A DNA stretch of 64,000 nt from an uncultured Caryophanales bacterium (GCA_947571655.1 CANOYR010000004.1:31624-95623); one strand, 5' to 3'. Positions 34,588 through 45,011 are shown, counted from the first letter of the stretch. Made by a program: numbers and translations. The notes: a model not told the origin generated them from the letters alone.

Positions 34588-36429
34588 ATGGGACATTTTG
34601 ATTCAAAAAAAATCAGAAGATTATTAATTTTATTAGGATTTGGTCTTTTCTTTATTTTAATTGGTGTAGTTTCTTGGAAGTTTTTCTTTTCAAGATATTA
34701 TCAATTTGGTCGACAGGAAAAAATGTTTTTAGATGGTGCGATTAGTTACTATGACACTTATCCTCGTTATTTACCGAAGGTCGGTGAAACTAGAGAGGTA
34801 TCTTTACAGGATTTATATGATGCTGGAAAGGTAGAAACATTATATGTTCCTGGAAGTCATAAGTTTTGTGATACAGATAGTTGGGTTCGTGTTTATCAAA
34901 ATGAAGATAATGAATATGAGTATTTTGTCAATTTAGAGTGTAATAAATTTAACTCAAAGATTGACCGAAAGGGTCCTGAGGTTGAACTTAATGGGGATTC
35001 TTCTATTATTGTTGATTATGGTTCTGAGTATCAAGAACTTGGGGTAAAATCTGTTCGTGATGATACCGACGGTGTGATGGATGTTAGTAAGGTCAGTATT
35101 GATAGTTCCAAGGTAAATACTAATCAACCTGGATTATATAAAGTTACCTATACAGTTTATGATAAGATTCATAACGAAACGAAAGTGGTAAGGAATGTAC
35201 AAGTTGTTGATAAACTTTATTCTTTTGTTATTCGTAATACAGATGAGAGTAATTTTTATAAAGGAGGAGAGGTCGATAACTATGTTCAATTTTCTGGAAT
35301 GTTATGGAGGATTGTCAATGTCAATGTGGATCACTCAGTAAAGTTAGTGTTAGCGAATACTAGTTCTAATGTGATGTTTGGTACACAGAAGAAATTTACA
35401 GATTCTAATGTTTATCATTGGTTAAAAGATTATTTTTATCCACATTTGAAAAAGTCAGAAAAGTATATTGTTCAAAATGCAAGTTGGTGTAGTAATGATA
35501 CGATTTATGATTTGGATTCGCTTCCTACAGAATGTAATCGTGAAACGTTTACAAGTCCAATTGGATTGTTAAATGTCAGTGATTTAGAACAATCTCGTGT
35601 TGATTCTAATACCTATCTACTAGGAAAACAGTATTTCTGGTTATTGGATCGCATTAATGATTCTAATATTAATATTGCTTATTCTTCTGGATCTGATGGG
35701 TTTATGGCATGGAATGGTAGAAGTTTTAGTGCGGTTCGACCAGTGATTAATTTAACAACAGATATTTATATTATGAGTGGTTCTGGAACGATTGATCAAC
35801 CATACAAATTAAATGATTATGAGTATGCAAAGGAAAATGAGAAGATACAGGATCGCTATGATGGGGAATATTTTTCTTATTCTGGATACCTATTTAGAAA
35901 AATAGGGGAAGATAAAGATGGTAATGTAAAAATGATTATGGCTAGTAATATGAGAAATCCAGAGACTTTAGATCAATTTTTGTTGGATTATAAGGACAAT
36001 GTTGAAGAATGGAGATTTGATCCCAATGTTGTTGGAAATGTTGGTCATACTTTAAATGATGAACTTTTACTTCATTTAAGTGATAAATATATCGTTCAAC
36101 ATGAATATGAAGTTCCTGAAATTGATCCTGATCAGTATTTTGATCAATGGAAAAAGACAAAAGTGAAGACTTGGCTTAGTTTACCAGCTAGTTATGAATT
36201 ATTTTCTTCTTATAATATTTTGGGAGATTCGATGGATTTTAACTTCTTGTTGTTAGATTATAGTCCAAGTAATGAGATTACTTTTGTAAATACAGGAAAT
36301 AGTATGGCATTTACGATGGACCAAGAGATTTTAGGAGAAAATACAGTGAAAGTAGTTTTATATTTAAAGGGAAATTTAAAAATTTCTAGTGGAAAAGGGT
36401 TATATGATAATCCTTACTATCTTAAATAG
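34588..36429 (+). CDS. TM-anchored protein with Ig-like and DUF6273-like domains (paralogue A)
   Basis: 613 residues. The N-terminal helix (ILLGFGLFFILIGVVSWKFF) is followed by a pilin-like head with YYDTYPRYLP and Cys in HKFCDTD and NLECNKF. A DUF5011-like Ig module follows (GPEVELNGDSSIIVDYGSEY). The C-terminal 380 residues have LWRIVNVN, VYHWLKDYF and SAVRPVINLT, resembling DUF6273-type domains. The same plan occurs in the gene at 47293, showing duplication. ATG at 34588 is chosen after AAAAGGAGATG. It precedes the sortase by 11 bp and is presumably a surface or pilus-tip component. Confidence 0.7.
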   Translation: MGHFDSKKIRRLLILLGFGLFFILIGVVSWKFFFSRYYQFGRQEKMFLDGAISYYDTYPRYLPKVGETREVSLQDLYDAGKVETLYVPGSHKFCDTDSWVRVYQNEDNEYEYFVNLECNKFNSKIDRKGPEVELNGDSSIIVDYGSEYQELGVKSVRDDTDGVMDVSKVSIDSSKVNTNQPGLYKVTYTVYDKIHNETKVVRNVQVVDKLYSFVIRNTDESNFYKGGEVDNYVQFSGMLWRIVNVNVDHSVKLVLANTSSNVMFGTQKKFTDSNVYHWLKDYFYPHLKKSEKYIVQNASWCSNDTIYDLDSLPTECNRETFTSPIGLLNVSDLEQSRVDSNTYLLGKQYFWLLDRINDSNINIAYSSGSDGFMAWNGRSFSAVRPVINLTTDIYIMSGSGTIDQPYKLNDYEYAKENEKIQDRYDGEYFSYSGYLFRKIGEDKDGNVKMIMASNMRNPETLDQFLLDYKDNVEEWRFDPNVVGNVGHTLNDELLLHLSDKYIVQHEYEVPEIDPDQYFDQWKKTKVKTWLSLPASYELFSSYNILGDSMDFNFLLLDYSPSNEITFVNTGNSMAFTMDQEILGENTVKVVLYLKGNLKISSGKGLYDNPYYLK

Positions 36430-36440
36430 AGGGGCAGTCT

Positions 36441-37214
36441 ATGAAAAAAAAGAAGCAATCAGAAAAAAAATATAAAAAAAGAAGAATATATACTCTTATT
36501 ATTGGTGTTGTTCTGTTAGTTATTATTTTGAGTGGCATTTTGATTTTAGGAACTTCGAAAAAAGAGAGTTATTACGTTCCTTCTTCTCGTCATGAGCAAG
36601 TGCGTTCTACGATTATAGAGGATAGTGAAACGTTGGGATGGATTCAAGTTCAAGGAACGGATATTGATTATCCAGTTGTTTATGAAACCACACAGGTTTA
36701 TATAGGATTAAAAGATTATTTATGGCTTTCTAATCAATATATTGAAGGAAATAATCGAATTGCCATTTATGGTCATAATATTAAAAATGTTTCTAGTGAA
36801 CCATTGATTCGGGATAAAGATCATGTTCGATTTGAGCAATTGATGAGTTTTGTGTATTATGATTTTGCGAAAGAAAATTTATATATTCAGTATAGTCAAA
36901 ATGGAAAAGATGAACTTTATAAAATTTATGCGATTGGTTTTTATGATCGGTATGATGATGATGGTTCTTTTCTAGAAGAGAAAGAGGAAATAAAGGAGTA
37001 TATTGATTCTGTTAAGAAAAACAGTATCTATGATTATCAGATTGATGTCAATGAAAATGATTTTTTGATTTCTCTTCTTACTTGTACTAGATTTTTTGGT
37101 AGTACTGAGAAGACTACTTTTAAGATCGATGCTAGAAAAGTAAGAAATGATGAAAAAATAGATAAATATGGGGTTCAAAAAAATAAAAATTATGATATAC
37201 TTAGTTTAGAATAG
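36441..37214 (+). CDS. Class B sortase
   Basis: 257-residue membrane transpeptidase with an N-terminal helix (IYTLIIGVVLLVIILSGILI) and the sortase barrel. Catalytic residues are visible: His112 in IYGHNI, Cys215 in LLTCTRFFG and Arg232 in KIDARKVR, with the DYPVVY and NRIAIYGHN signatures of class B. Its substrates are unclear, since no LPXTG or NPQTN-type signal is found in the neighbouring proteins. Placement inside a pilus-like cluster suggests pilus anchoring or polymerisation (inference). Confidence 0.93.
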   Translation: MKKKKQSEKKYKKRRIYTLIIGVVLLVIILSGILILGTSKKESYYVPSSRHEQVRSTIIEDSETLGWIQVQGTDIDYPVVYETTQVYIGLKDYLWLSNQYIEGNNRIAIYGHNIKNVSSEPLIRDKDHVRFEQLMSFVYYDFAKENLYIQYSQNGKDELYKIYAIGFYDRYDDDGSFLEEKEEIKEYIDSVKKNSIYDYQIDVNENDFLISLLTCTRFFGSTEKTTFKIDARKVRNDEKIDKYGVQKNKNYDILSLE

Positions 37215-37225
37215 AGGAGTGAAAG

Positions 37226-40200
37226 ATGAAAAAAAATACTTTGGTATATGGAATTTTAATTCTAATGATGTTATTTTCAATCATTTTTGTTTCAGATGGA
37301 GAAGTTTATGCTCGAACAAAATTAAATTATTCATTTCCTGATTATGTGAGTGTGAACAAGAAACTTTATAAGGCAAATTGGCGAAAAAAATCTGGCAGTA
37401 CTTATCAAAATGTGAAGGGTGCTGAGAATGTAACAGAAGAGAATCTTGTTAATTTGACTTATGATAATATTGCACTTAGTTGTGTTTTATTTAAAGGGGA
37501 TATTCAAGCAAAACAACAGCGAGGAAAATATATTGCGGTCAATAGTGCTGGAGAACAAGTTGCTGATTATTGTGAGGAAGGATATTCTGTTTCATTTGAT
37601 CAAGCCTTAGGTAGTGGATCTATGGTTTTTGAAAATGGTGCTTGGAAGTTACAGATGTGTGAGTTCTATGCGAATGGATTACAAGATGCTATCGATAGTA
37701 TTGCGGATCCTTCTAATATTACGATGAAAGAACTTGGTGGTGGAAAATATCAGATTACGTTTAATGTGATGGAACAGTATCCAAATACTTTTGTTATGAG
37801 ATATTTGCATTCTAGTCGTTATACAACTGATAATGGAATGGTTCAATATGATTTTGATCATTCTGGAAATCCAGGAAGTTATACAACTTATACAAGTCCA
37901 TCGATTGTGTTAGATGCTGGTACAGAGTTTTTTATTGAATTTTATGTGAATGGGAATAATGCTTCCTGTTCTGAAGAGTTTGTAGCACAACTAAAAAGTG
38001 GGGCTCCAAAGTCGATTTCTAATCCCGTATTAAATTATGCTTATGATAATGGAAAAAATATTTGTAGTTCCCTTAAAGAATCCCATGGTGATGATGGGGT
38101 TGCAACAGGAATGGTTCCTTTCTGTTTTCGTTCAACAGTAAACTATGATGAATCGATTCCTTCTAGAAGTGATATTATTCAATCTGTTGAACAAGTAAAC
38201 GAGATGTTAACTGGAAAAACTTCAATTAGCAAGAATACTAATACACCGACACAGAAATGTAATTACTTAAGAAGTGGTAGTGATGGAATTAGTAATAGTG
38301 CTGGTACTCCTGAAGGAATTGCTTCTAATAATGTGTATACAACGAGAATTGATGGTAAGTATTTAGATTTTTCTTTAAAGTATACTTATTGGCGTGCTGA
38401 ATGTAGTGAGGAGATGACAGTTTCTTACGATGATCCAAAAGCAGTAAATGCTGGAGGAGGTTTCTCTTATACGACAATTATTACAATTACTAGAACTTGT
38501 ACTCCAGTACAGATTAAAACGCCGACGAAGAAAGCAAAATGTGAATACTCTGCCGATTGTATGGGAAAAGGACATACAGGAGGTCCAGGAGCTGGTCCTA
38601 CTGAGGACTTTGATCAATGTATTAACACTTGTGATGGTGGAAAATATACACAGTCTTGTATTAACAGTTGTTATGATACTGTTTATGGAGAAAGTGATGT
38701 AAAGTCTCCAAGTCTTACTGATGGTACTGATATCGGATTATTATCCTATCAAGATAAGAATCAAACTGGAATTGTTCCTGTTATGACTGGTTCTACGCGT
38801 AAGAATTGTAGTTACTTAGGAACGACAATCATGACACCACGACCTGTATCTAGTTGTTATGTTATTGGTGGAAATAATGGTTGTCAGAAACGAAATCCTA
38901 GTGATAATTGTCCTACTTGTTATACAGAGCATGGAGTTGCGGTTTGGTATTGTGATGGATGTAATGGTAGTAGTGCAAAATCAAGCGATGGAGTACAGTG
39001 CTATGAAGTTTGGGCATCTACTTCTGATTGTGCACAAGATCCTGAAAAAGATTATTATGATCAAGTAACAGCGGCAAAAGCTGAATATGAAGCTTTAATT
39101 GCTAGAATTCGTCAGTATACTAATGAAGATTATAAGGGAGAAGAAATTTATACTGGTGTTTATGATAGTTATTTAGAAAAACAGGTAAATTTTGGTAAAA
39201 ATCAGCAACCAATTACAGATGTTTCCATTACTAGTAGTACTTCAGATGAACATCAATCAATGATTTCTCAAGTAACTCAAGGAGGAACTTATCCAGTAAC
39301 TGAAGAGATGCTTACTTATACTTGGAAACAATATACGACAACTAGAACACAAACAGTTCATTTAACACAAGCTTATGTTTCTAATACTACGAATCAACAA
39401 CTTGGAGTAGGAACGGTTTATCAAAAAGATACTTTGAATTGTGAACGTGATGATAAAAATAATGATTTATGTACAAAATATTATAATGGTGGTTATAAAT
39501 ATTATACGAATTTATTTACAGATACAATTAATGATTATCGTAATTGGCCTTATTTCAATTCGAATAATAAAGATTATACAATTAAGACCTTTACTGAAAA
39601 AGGTGATCGATATGAAAATATTGATGTTGATTTAAGAAACTTTGGTTCTTGGGGACAATGGGATTTAGATATTGATTGTATTTATGGTTTATTTCAAAAT
39701 TATATGATTGATAAAAATGGTTCTGGATTAGATGATTGGTTAAAAAATTGTGATTCTAGTAAGGATATTTGTAGTGGTGGTACTCAATATATTTATCGTG
39801 AAATTGAATTAGAAGATAATTTTCCAAATGAGCGTGATCCAAGATGGAATTGGACAGGAACTATTGATTCTAAATCAGTAGAAGGTGCAAAGTTAACTAC
39901 AGGAGCAGCAAGATCGACGAAAACTTCTTATCGAGGGTATAATATTGATCCTTTGGCCCTTATTAATCATATTGAAACTTTAGGAAAGGATATTTATGAT
40001 GTTCAAACAGATAGTAGTGAAATTGATTATGAATTTGTTTTAACAAGGCAAAATTTGAAAAATATTCGTTCTTATAATTCTTCTGTTCAAGACTTCAATC
40101 GTGATGGAGAGAACAATTATGCCGATTATGATACTTCATGTTATACAAAGAAAGTCGATGGTCAGGATATTCAAATTTGTACAAATAATTTCTTAGATGA

Positions 40201-40315
40201 TGAAAGATATGTAACTTATTCAACTCCAGGTTATACAGTAGCATCAAGAAGAGCAATTGCTGAATGTAATAATACTAAAAATCAGGAATGTTATGATATC
40301 TCTTCAGGTAATTAG
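37226..40315 (+). CDS. Giant Cys-rich secreted protein
   Basis: 1029 residues with a signal peptide (LVYGILILMMLFSIIFVSDG then YARTKL). The mature part is hydrophilic and beta-rich, with a Cys-rich centre (CEYSADCMGKGH, then INTCDGGKYTQSCINSC, then SDNCPTCYTEHG, WYCDGCNG) implying many disulfides, unusual for Firmicutes. No sorting signal or transmembrane anchor is seen at the C-terminus (CYDISSGN). It begins 11 bp after the sortase gene and ends just before the DUF5411-like gene, so it belongs to the operon. The function is unknown, and an adhesin or pilus-sheath role is conjecture. Confidence 0.7.
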   Translation: MKKNTLVYGILILMMLFSIIFVSDGEVYARTKLNYSFPDYVSVNKKLYKANWRKKSGSTYQNVKGAENVTEENLVNLTYDNIALSCVLFKGDIQAKQQRGKYIAVNSAGEQVADYCEEGYSVSFDQALGSGSMVFENGAWKLQMCEFYANGLQDAIDSIADPSNITMKELGGGKYQITFNVMEQYPNTFVMRYLHSSRYTTDNGMVQYDFDHSGNPGSYTTYTSPSIVLDAGTEFFIEFYVNGNNASCSEEFVAQLKSGAPKSISNPVLNYAYDNGKNICSSLKESHGDDGVATGMVPFCFRSTVNYDESIPSRSDIIQSVEQVNEMLTGKTSISKNTNTPTQKCNYLRSGSDGISNSAGTPEGIASNNVYTTRIDGKYLDFSLKYTYWRAECSEEMTVSYDDPKAVNAGGGFSYTTIITITRTCTPVQIKTPTKKAKCEYSADCMGKGHTGGPGAGPTEDFDQCINTCDGGKYTQSCINSCYDTVYGESDVKSPSLTDGTDIGLLSYQDKNQTGIVPVMTGSTRKNCSYLGTTIMTPRPVSSCYVIGGNNGCQKRNPSDNCPTCYTEHGVAVWYCDGCNGSSAKSSDGVQCYEVWASTSDCAQDPEKDYYDQVTAAKAEYEALIARIRQYTNEDYKGEEIYTGVYDSYLEKQVNFGKNQQPITDVSITSSTSDEHQSMISQVTQGGTYPVTEEMLTYTWKQYTTTRTQTVHLTQAYVSNTTNQQLGVGTVYQKDTLNCERDDKNNDLCTKYYNGGYKYYTNLFTDTINDYRNWPYFNSNNKDYTIKTFTEKGDRYENIDVDLRNFGSWGQWDLDIDCIYGLFQNYMIDKNGSGLDDWLKNCDSSKDICSGGTQYIYREIELEDNFPNERDPRWNWTGTIDSKSVEGAKLTTGAARSTKTSYRGYNIDPLALINHIETLGKDIYDVQTDSSEIDYEFVLTRQNLKNIRSYNSSVQDFNRDGENNYADYDTSCYTKKVDGQDIQICTNNFLDDERYVTYSTPGYTVASRRAIAECNNTKNQECYDISSGN

Positions 40316-40328
40316 GAGGTAATAAAAG

Positions 40329-40757
40329 ATGAATAAAGCGATGACAATTGTTGGGATTGTAATATTGGGTGTTTTGACATTAGCAGTTGTTAATATCATT
40401 AATCAATATTCACAAGGAAAAGAATTAGACGAACAGTTATTAAATGAAACTACGAAATCAGCAATGATTGATTCCATTGACTTGGGTTATTACCGAGTCA
40501 GTGGAGGTCTCATTCGCTGTGATCGGGAAAAGTTTTTAGAAAGTTTCATTCGTAGATTTGCAGAGAGTGTAACTAGTAGTACTGATTATAAGGTTCGTAT
40601 CTTAGATTTTAATGAGGTTCCACCTAAAGTTAGTATACAAATTGGTACTGGAACTGTTGCTGAAATCGCAGGAGATGATTTTGATATCATCAATAAAATT
40701 GATGCAATTCTTGAAACTAAATATTCAGAAAATCGTTTGGTTGAGCAAGTGAGATAG
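40329..40757 (+). CDS. Single-pass membrane protein, TadE/DUF5411-like
   Basis: 142 residues: an N-terminal helix (IVGIVILGVLTLAVVNIINQYS) and a small outside domain (YYRVSGGLIRCDREKFLESFIRR). It has the length and topology of TadE-like pseudopilins and resembles DUF5411 in pattern, but the homology is tentative. AGGAGGTAAT precedes ATG, and the gene is followed at 12 bp by the CpaB-like gene. Confidence 0.6.
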   Translation: MNKAMTIVGIVILGVLTLAVVNIINQYSQGKELDEQLLNETTKSAMIDSIDLGYYRVSGGLIRCDREKFLESFIRRFAESVTSSTDYKVRILDFNEVPPKVSIQIGTGTVAEIAGDDFDIINKIDAILETKYSENRLVEQVR

Positions 40758-40769
40758 GAGGAGAATAAA

Positions 40770-41606
40770 ATGGGAAATATATCAATGGCATTTAAAAAAT
40801 TTCTTACCAATAAGAATACGGTTACAGTAGTGGGAGTATTAATAGCAATCGTTATTTTATATGTTGGTTATAATTATCGAATTAATTCAAAAATTAATCC
40901 ACAATCTGTTCCCTATGCTTTAAATGAATTGAATCCAAAGACAAAAATTACAAAGGAAATGATTGGTACGACAGAGGTACCACCAGCAATGTTAAGAGGG
41001 GATCCATTGACAGATGCTAGGGACATTATTAATAAATATGTTCGTTCTGATACTGTGATTCCTGCTGGAAGTTTATTTTATAAGAGTACTGTTGTTTCTT
41101 TAAGTGAATTACCAGATAGTATTATTTATAATTATCCAGAAGATCATGTATTGGTTAATATGGCAGTTAATACAACGAATACTTATGGTAATAAAGTATA
41201 TCCAGGTAACTATATTGATATTTATTTAAAAATTGTAAAGGAAGATGTAGTTGAAGGTGCGGTTACGAATGAAACAACAGATAAGATTATGATTGGAAAG
41301 CTTCTAGAGAATGTCAAAGTAATCGATGTATTAGATTCTGCTGGAGATTCTGTTTTTGAAAATGTGGAAGAGAAGAGAACTCCTGCACAGATTATCTTTG
41401 CTGTTCCAGAGGAATATCATATTTTACTTCGAAAGACGATGTATTTAAGAACTTATGAAGCTACTTTGATTCCAGTACCAACTGCAGAGTCTTTGAAGAA
41501 AAATCCAGGAGAGGTTGCGATTTCTAATACCGATTTAAAAGATTTTATTAACCAGATTACAGTATGGACAGATGATAATTCTGGTGGAAATCTTTCAAAT
41601 ACATAA
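40770..41606 (+). CDS. CpaB/RcpC-like pilus assembly protein
   Basis: The 278-residue protein has one N-terminal helix (TVTVVGVLIAIVILYVGYNY) and a SAF-type domain (ALNELNPKTKITKEMIGTTEVP, then DTVIPAGSLFYKSTVV) as in CpaB/RcpC of Tad systems, which stabilise the secretin or pilus base. ATG follows AGGAGGAGAATAAA. In a Gram-positive it would span the wall rather than an outer membrane. Confidence 0.85.
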   Translation: MGNISMAFKKFLTNKNTVTVVGVLIAIVILYVGYNYRINSKINPQSVPYALNELNPKTKITKEMIGTTEVPPAMLRGDPLTDARDIINKYVRSDTVIPAGSLFYKSTVVSLSELPDSIIYNYPEDHVLVNMAVNTTNTYGNKVYPGNYIDIYLKIVKEDVVEGAVTNETTDKIMIGKLLENVKVIDVLDSAGDSVFENVEEKRTPAQIIFAVPEEYHILLRKTMYLRTYEATLIPVPTAESLKKNPGEVAISNTDLKDFINQITVWTDDNSGGNLSNT

Positions 41607-41667
41607 TACTCAATGATAGAAATAGGCTGGGATAGTCTATTTCTCATTATTGTATAGGGAGGAAATC

Positions 41668-43188
41668 ATGAAAGACAATTTGTTTGAACAACTAGATTTT
41701 GGGGCATTTCAAGAGTATATTGATAATGATGATATTACTGATATTTCATATACCAATAATGGACAATTATGGATTCGTTCTCTTACACAAGGTTCTCTTC
41801 GGGTAGAAAATGGCAATATTAATAATATTGTTGTTGAGAAACTTGCCTTTCAATGTTCTAATGTGATGGGAGTATCCTTTAACAATGCCAATCCATTTTT
41901 GGATGCTGAGAGTCCTGAACTTCGTATGAACTTTGTACATGATTCTATTGCTACAAATGGGATTGCGTTAGTTATTCGTAAGACACCAGCGAAGATTCGT
42001 TTAAAGGAGGAAACTCTTTTAGATGAGGATTATGTAACAAAAGATATCCATGACTTTTTAATTAAATGTGTTCATGGACACTGTAATATTATTGTTTGTG
42101 GAGAAACTGGTTCTGGTAAGACAGAGTTTGTTAAGTATTTGGCATCTCATACGTTTGAGAGTGAGAAATTGATTACAATTGAGGATACGTTGGAACTTCA
42201 TTTGGATAAGATTTATCCACATCGTGATATTGTTGCGATGAAAACTAATAATATCGCTTCGTATTCTGATGTACTTGTTACTTGTATGAGACAGAATCCA
42301 AAATGGATTTTATTATCCGAAGTTCGTAGTGCAGAAGCTGTTAGTGCAGTTCGTAACTCGATTTCTTCGGGACATAATATTTTATCGACTATCCATTCAG
42401 ATAAAGCAAATGCTATTCCTCATCGTATGTATTCTTTGATGGAAACTGATTTGGATGTGGATCAGTTCTTGAATACGATTTATCGTTATGTACAACTTGG
42501 TGTTCATATTAAGGCATACTATAGTCCAAAATATAAAAAATTTCATCGTGAAATTGATGAAATTACAGAGTTTTATATTAATGAGAATAATGAACCTGTT
42601 TATAATATTATTTATCAAAAAACGATGAGTGGAAAAGTGGTAAAGAAAAATCCGAGTCAACATTTACTTGATTATTTGGCTGCGCAAAATATTGATATCA
42701 CTGATACGGCATTTGGAGAATCTTCTACTGGATTGTCATTAGAAGATGTTGTTGGTGATAAGAGTGAAGGGGAAGTACTAAGAGAGCAACGTGAAAAAGA
42801 GGAAGCAAGAGTACAGACAGAAACGATTGAAAGTGAGATGTTGGAACCTGAAGCTATCGTTGATCCTTCGACCAATTCTACTGTAGGTGCTACACCTAAT
42901 GTTACAAATTCTGTACCAAGTAATCCTTCTTCTCCTTCAGTAACTTCTCCACCAGTTGTCAATCAACCAGTACAAAATCCAGCTCCTGTTTTAGAAAAAT
43001 CTTTACCAACACCAACAGTAACACCAACTCCAGCACCAGTGGTTGATAATGTTGGTTCTATTCAAACAGAGAATTCTGCTGTTTTACAGCCTGTTTCGAA
43101 TTCGAATGTACAAACGACTATGAATCAGGGAATTCCAATTGTTAGTTTTGGAGCTCCTACTTCAGATTCTTCTAATGGAAATCTATAA
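41668..43188 (+). CDS. Secretion ATPase CpaF/TadA
   Basis: 506-residue motor for Tad pilus assembly. The N-terminal domain is followed by Walker A GETGSGKT (residues 145-152), Asp/Glu box ITIEDTLELHL and a Walker B/His region (WILLSEVRSAEA, NSISSGHNILSTIHSDKA). From about residue 365 it adds a disordered Pro/Thr/Ser tail (PTPTVTPTPAPVV) absent from typical TadA. The ATG at 41668 follows GGGAGGAAAT. It pairs with the two TadB/TadC genes downstream. Confidence 0.93.
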   Translation: MKDNLFEQLDFGAFQEYIDNDDITDISYTNNGQLWIRSLTQGSLRVENGNINNIVVEKLAFQCSNVMGVSFNNANPFLDAESPELRMNFVHDSIATNGIALVIRKTPAKIRLKEETLLDEDYVTKDIHDFLIKCVHGHCNIIVCGETGSGKTEFVKYLASHTFESEKLITIEDTLELHLDKIYPHRDIVAMKTNNIASYSDVLVTCMRQNPKWILLSEVRSAEAVSAVRNSISSGHNILSTIHSDKANAIPHRMYSLMETDLDVDQFLNTIYRYVQLGVHIKAYYSPKYKKFHREIDEITEFYINENNEPVYNIIYQKTMSGKVVKKNPSQHLLDYLAAQNIDITDTAFGESSTGLSLEDVVGDKSEGEVLREQREKEEARVQTETIESEMLEPEAIVDPSTNSTVGATPNVTNSVPSNPSSPSVTSPPVVNQPVQNPAPVLEKSLPTPTVTPTPAPVVDNVGSIQTENSAVLQPVSNSNVQTTMNQGIPIVSFGAPTSDSSNGNL

Positions 43189-43203
43189 TGAGGTGGTGAT
43201 ATT

Positions 43204-44097
43204 ATGGAATTAATTTTTATTTTACTAATTGCACTTTTTATCATGCTATATCGATCTTATCAGGGTCAAAATGTCAATAAGTTTGTTACAGAACATGTAG
43301 GTACTATTTATGATAAATTTGCTCCATATTCTTTTAAAGTGGTTCGTGAAAAAACAAAAGAGTTGGGACAAGAGTATACAGTGAAACAATATACAGTACA
43401 GATTATAACTTTTGCTGCTTTTGCTGCAGTAATTTCTTATATGTATTTTTATAACATTGTAGTTTCTTTGCTTTATATTATTTTGGCTGTTTCTGTGATT
43501 CCGTATTTGGCATATTTACGTTGTAAGAGGGTTTATAGTGAGTTTATTTTTGAACAAGTACAAATCTATACAACCAATACGATTATGGAATTTGCAACAA
43601 CTCAAAGTTTTGTGAAGGCACTCGAAGGTGTTTCTAGTTCTGGTGTTTTGGAGGAACCTATTTTGGGAGATGTCAATATGATGATTTCTCTGGCCTATCA
43701 GAATGGATCTATTGACGAATCGGTTCAGTTTATGAGTGCGAAATATCCATATTATATTGTAAAAAATATGCATCAGTTATTTTTGCAAATTACTAAGGAA
43801 GGTGCAAAGGATTCTGGAGAATCTTTGGAAAATATGCAATTGGATATTGATATGCTTGTTGAAAGCGTTTATCGTGATCGAATGGACCGAGCAAATTTCC
43901 ATAAGGGTTTTTTGAAGTATGGTGTCATGCTTTACTTAATGGTAATGCTTGTTCAGTATTTGCTGGGACGTGAAACTTATATTGCGATGCTTGGAAATCC
44001 TTTGATGGTAGTTATTTTGCATGCAGTTTTACTTGTAAATAGTTATTTTCTTCTTCGAGGAGAAAAATATTATAACGAGAATGTAGGTGCCGAGTAA
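43204..44097 (+). CDS. TadB-like inner membrane protein (T2SSF domain)
   Basis: 297-residue integral protein with several helices and the T2SSF cytoplasmic fold (VRMDRANFHKG-like region near 225 and QNGSIDESVQFMSAKYP). It is the platform that couples the ATPase to pilus extension. Its TAA overlaps the ATG of the tadC-like gene (TAATGG at 44095), indicating translational coupling. GAGGTGGTGAT precedes ATG. Confidence 0.85.
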   Translation: MELIFILLIALFIMLYRSYQGQNVNKFVTEHVGTIYDKFAPYSFKVVREKTKELGQEYTVKQYTVQIITFAAFAAVISYMYFYNIVVSLLYIILAVSVIPYLAYLRCKRVYSEFIFEQVQIYTTNTIMEFATTQSFVKALEGVSSSGVLEEPILGDVNMMISLAYQNGSIDESVQFMSAKYPYYIVKNMHQLFLQITKEGAKDSGESLENMQLDIDMLVESVYRDRMDRANFHKGFLKYGVMLYLMVMLVQYLLGRETYIAMLGNPLMVVILHAVLLVNSYFLLRGEKYYNENVGAE

Positions 44098-44882
44098 TGG
44101 AAGTAATTATTTGTGGTGCGATTATTATGTTTGTTTTTTTCTATAATAATACCATTGATGGTAATAAGTTTTTTCAAGATAATCAAGCACTATTTGCTGG
44201 TTTAAAAGAAGAGGATTATGATTTTTTAGTAGCTGCAAAGTATGGGGATCGTGCAGATCCTAATGTTTTATATAATAAACGCTTAAAAATGGCCTTTATC
44301 TGTATTGTTGCATTTTTATTTATCTTTTTAACTGAGTTAAATACTGTTAATATTGTTCTTTCTTTAGCAGTTGGATATATTGTTTTTAAATCTGATTATA
44401 ATAAGTTAAAAAGTTATTATAAAAAACATTTACATGATATTGATGTGATGCTTCCTTATTATTTAAAGGGATTAGAGATATTGATTCAGCATTATACTGT
44501 TCCTGTAGCACTTGCGAAATCAATTGATGAAGCACCTGAGATTTTTCGATCTGGACTTCGTGATTTAATCGCTAAAATTGATGCAGGAGATTCTTCTATT
44601 CAACCATATATGGATTTTGCGAATGAATATCCAGTACGTGATTCTATGAGAATGATGCGTCTACTATATCGTTTGGGACTTGGTTCTCAAGAGAGAAAGC
44701 AAGAGCGTTTATTAATGTTTTCTAGAACGGTTTCTAATTTACAAGCAAAAGCTAGAGAACAAAAGTATAAAGAAAGACTTCACTATATGGAAAGTCAAAC
44801 AATGATTATGTTAGTTGCTACTGGTGGTGGAGTCATGGTTTTAATTTTAATGGCTATGATTTATATGTTTACGAATATGTAG
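44097..44882 (+). CDS. TadC-like inner membrane protein (T2SSF domain)
   Basis: 261-residue second platform protein with helices near 1-20, 65-95 and 235-260, and the cytoplasmic T2SSF part (YYLKGLEILIQHYTVPVALAKSIDEA, RLLYRLGLGSQERKQERLLMF). It overlaps the tadB-like stop codon. It completes an ATPase plus two platform proteins as in Tad machines. Confidence 0.85.
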   Translation: MEVIICGAIIMFVFFYNNTIDGNKFFQDNQALFAGLKEEDYDFLVAAKYGDRADPNVLYNKRLKMAFICIVAFLFIFLTELNTVNIVLSLAVGYIVFKSDYNKLKSYYKKHLHDIDVMLPYYLKGLEILIQHYTVPVALAKSIDEAPEIFRSGLRDLIAKIDAGDSSIQPYMDFANEYPVRDSMRMMRLLYRLGLGSQERKQERLLMFSRTVSNLQAKAREQKYKERLHYMESQTMIMLVATGGGVMVLILMAMIYMFTNM

Positions 44883-44981
44883 GGATAGAAATTTAAATTT
44901 TACATATGACTATTTTTAGTATTTATTTTACACCTTAATAAGGTTTTCATGTAAAATTTATATTGTAAATAAATATTTTAT

Positions 44982-44989
44982 GATATAAT
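44982..44989 (+). promoter_or_regulatory. Extended -10 promoter before the pilin gene
   Basis: TGATATAAT at 44981-44989 with no strong -35. It lies in the only sizeable gap (44883-45011) of the cluster, so pilin can be made in excess. A weak CCTTAATAAGG hairpin at about 44935 precedes it. Confidence 0.5.
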
Positions 44990-45011
44990 CAAAATAAGGA
45001 GGGTAGAGAGT

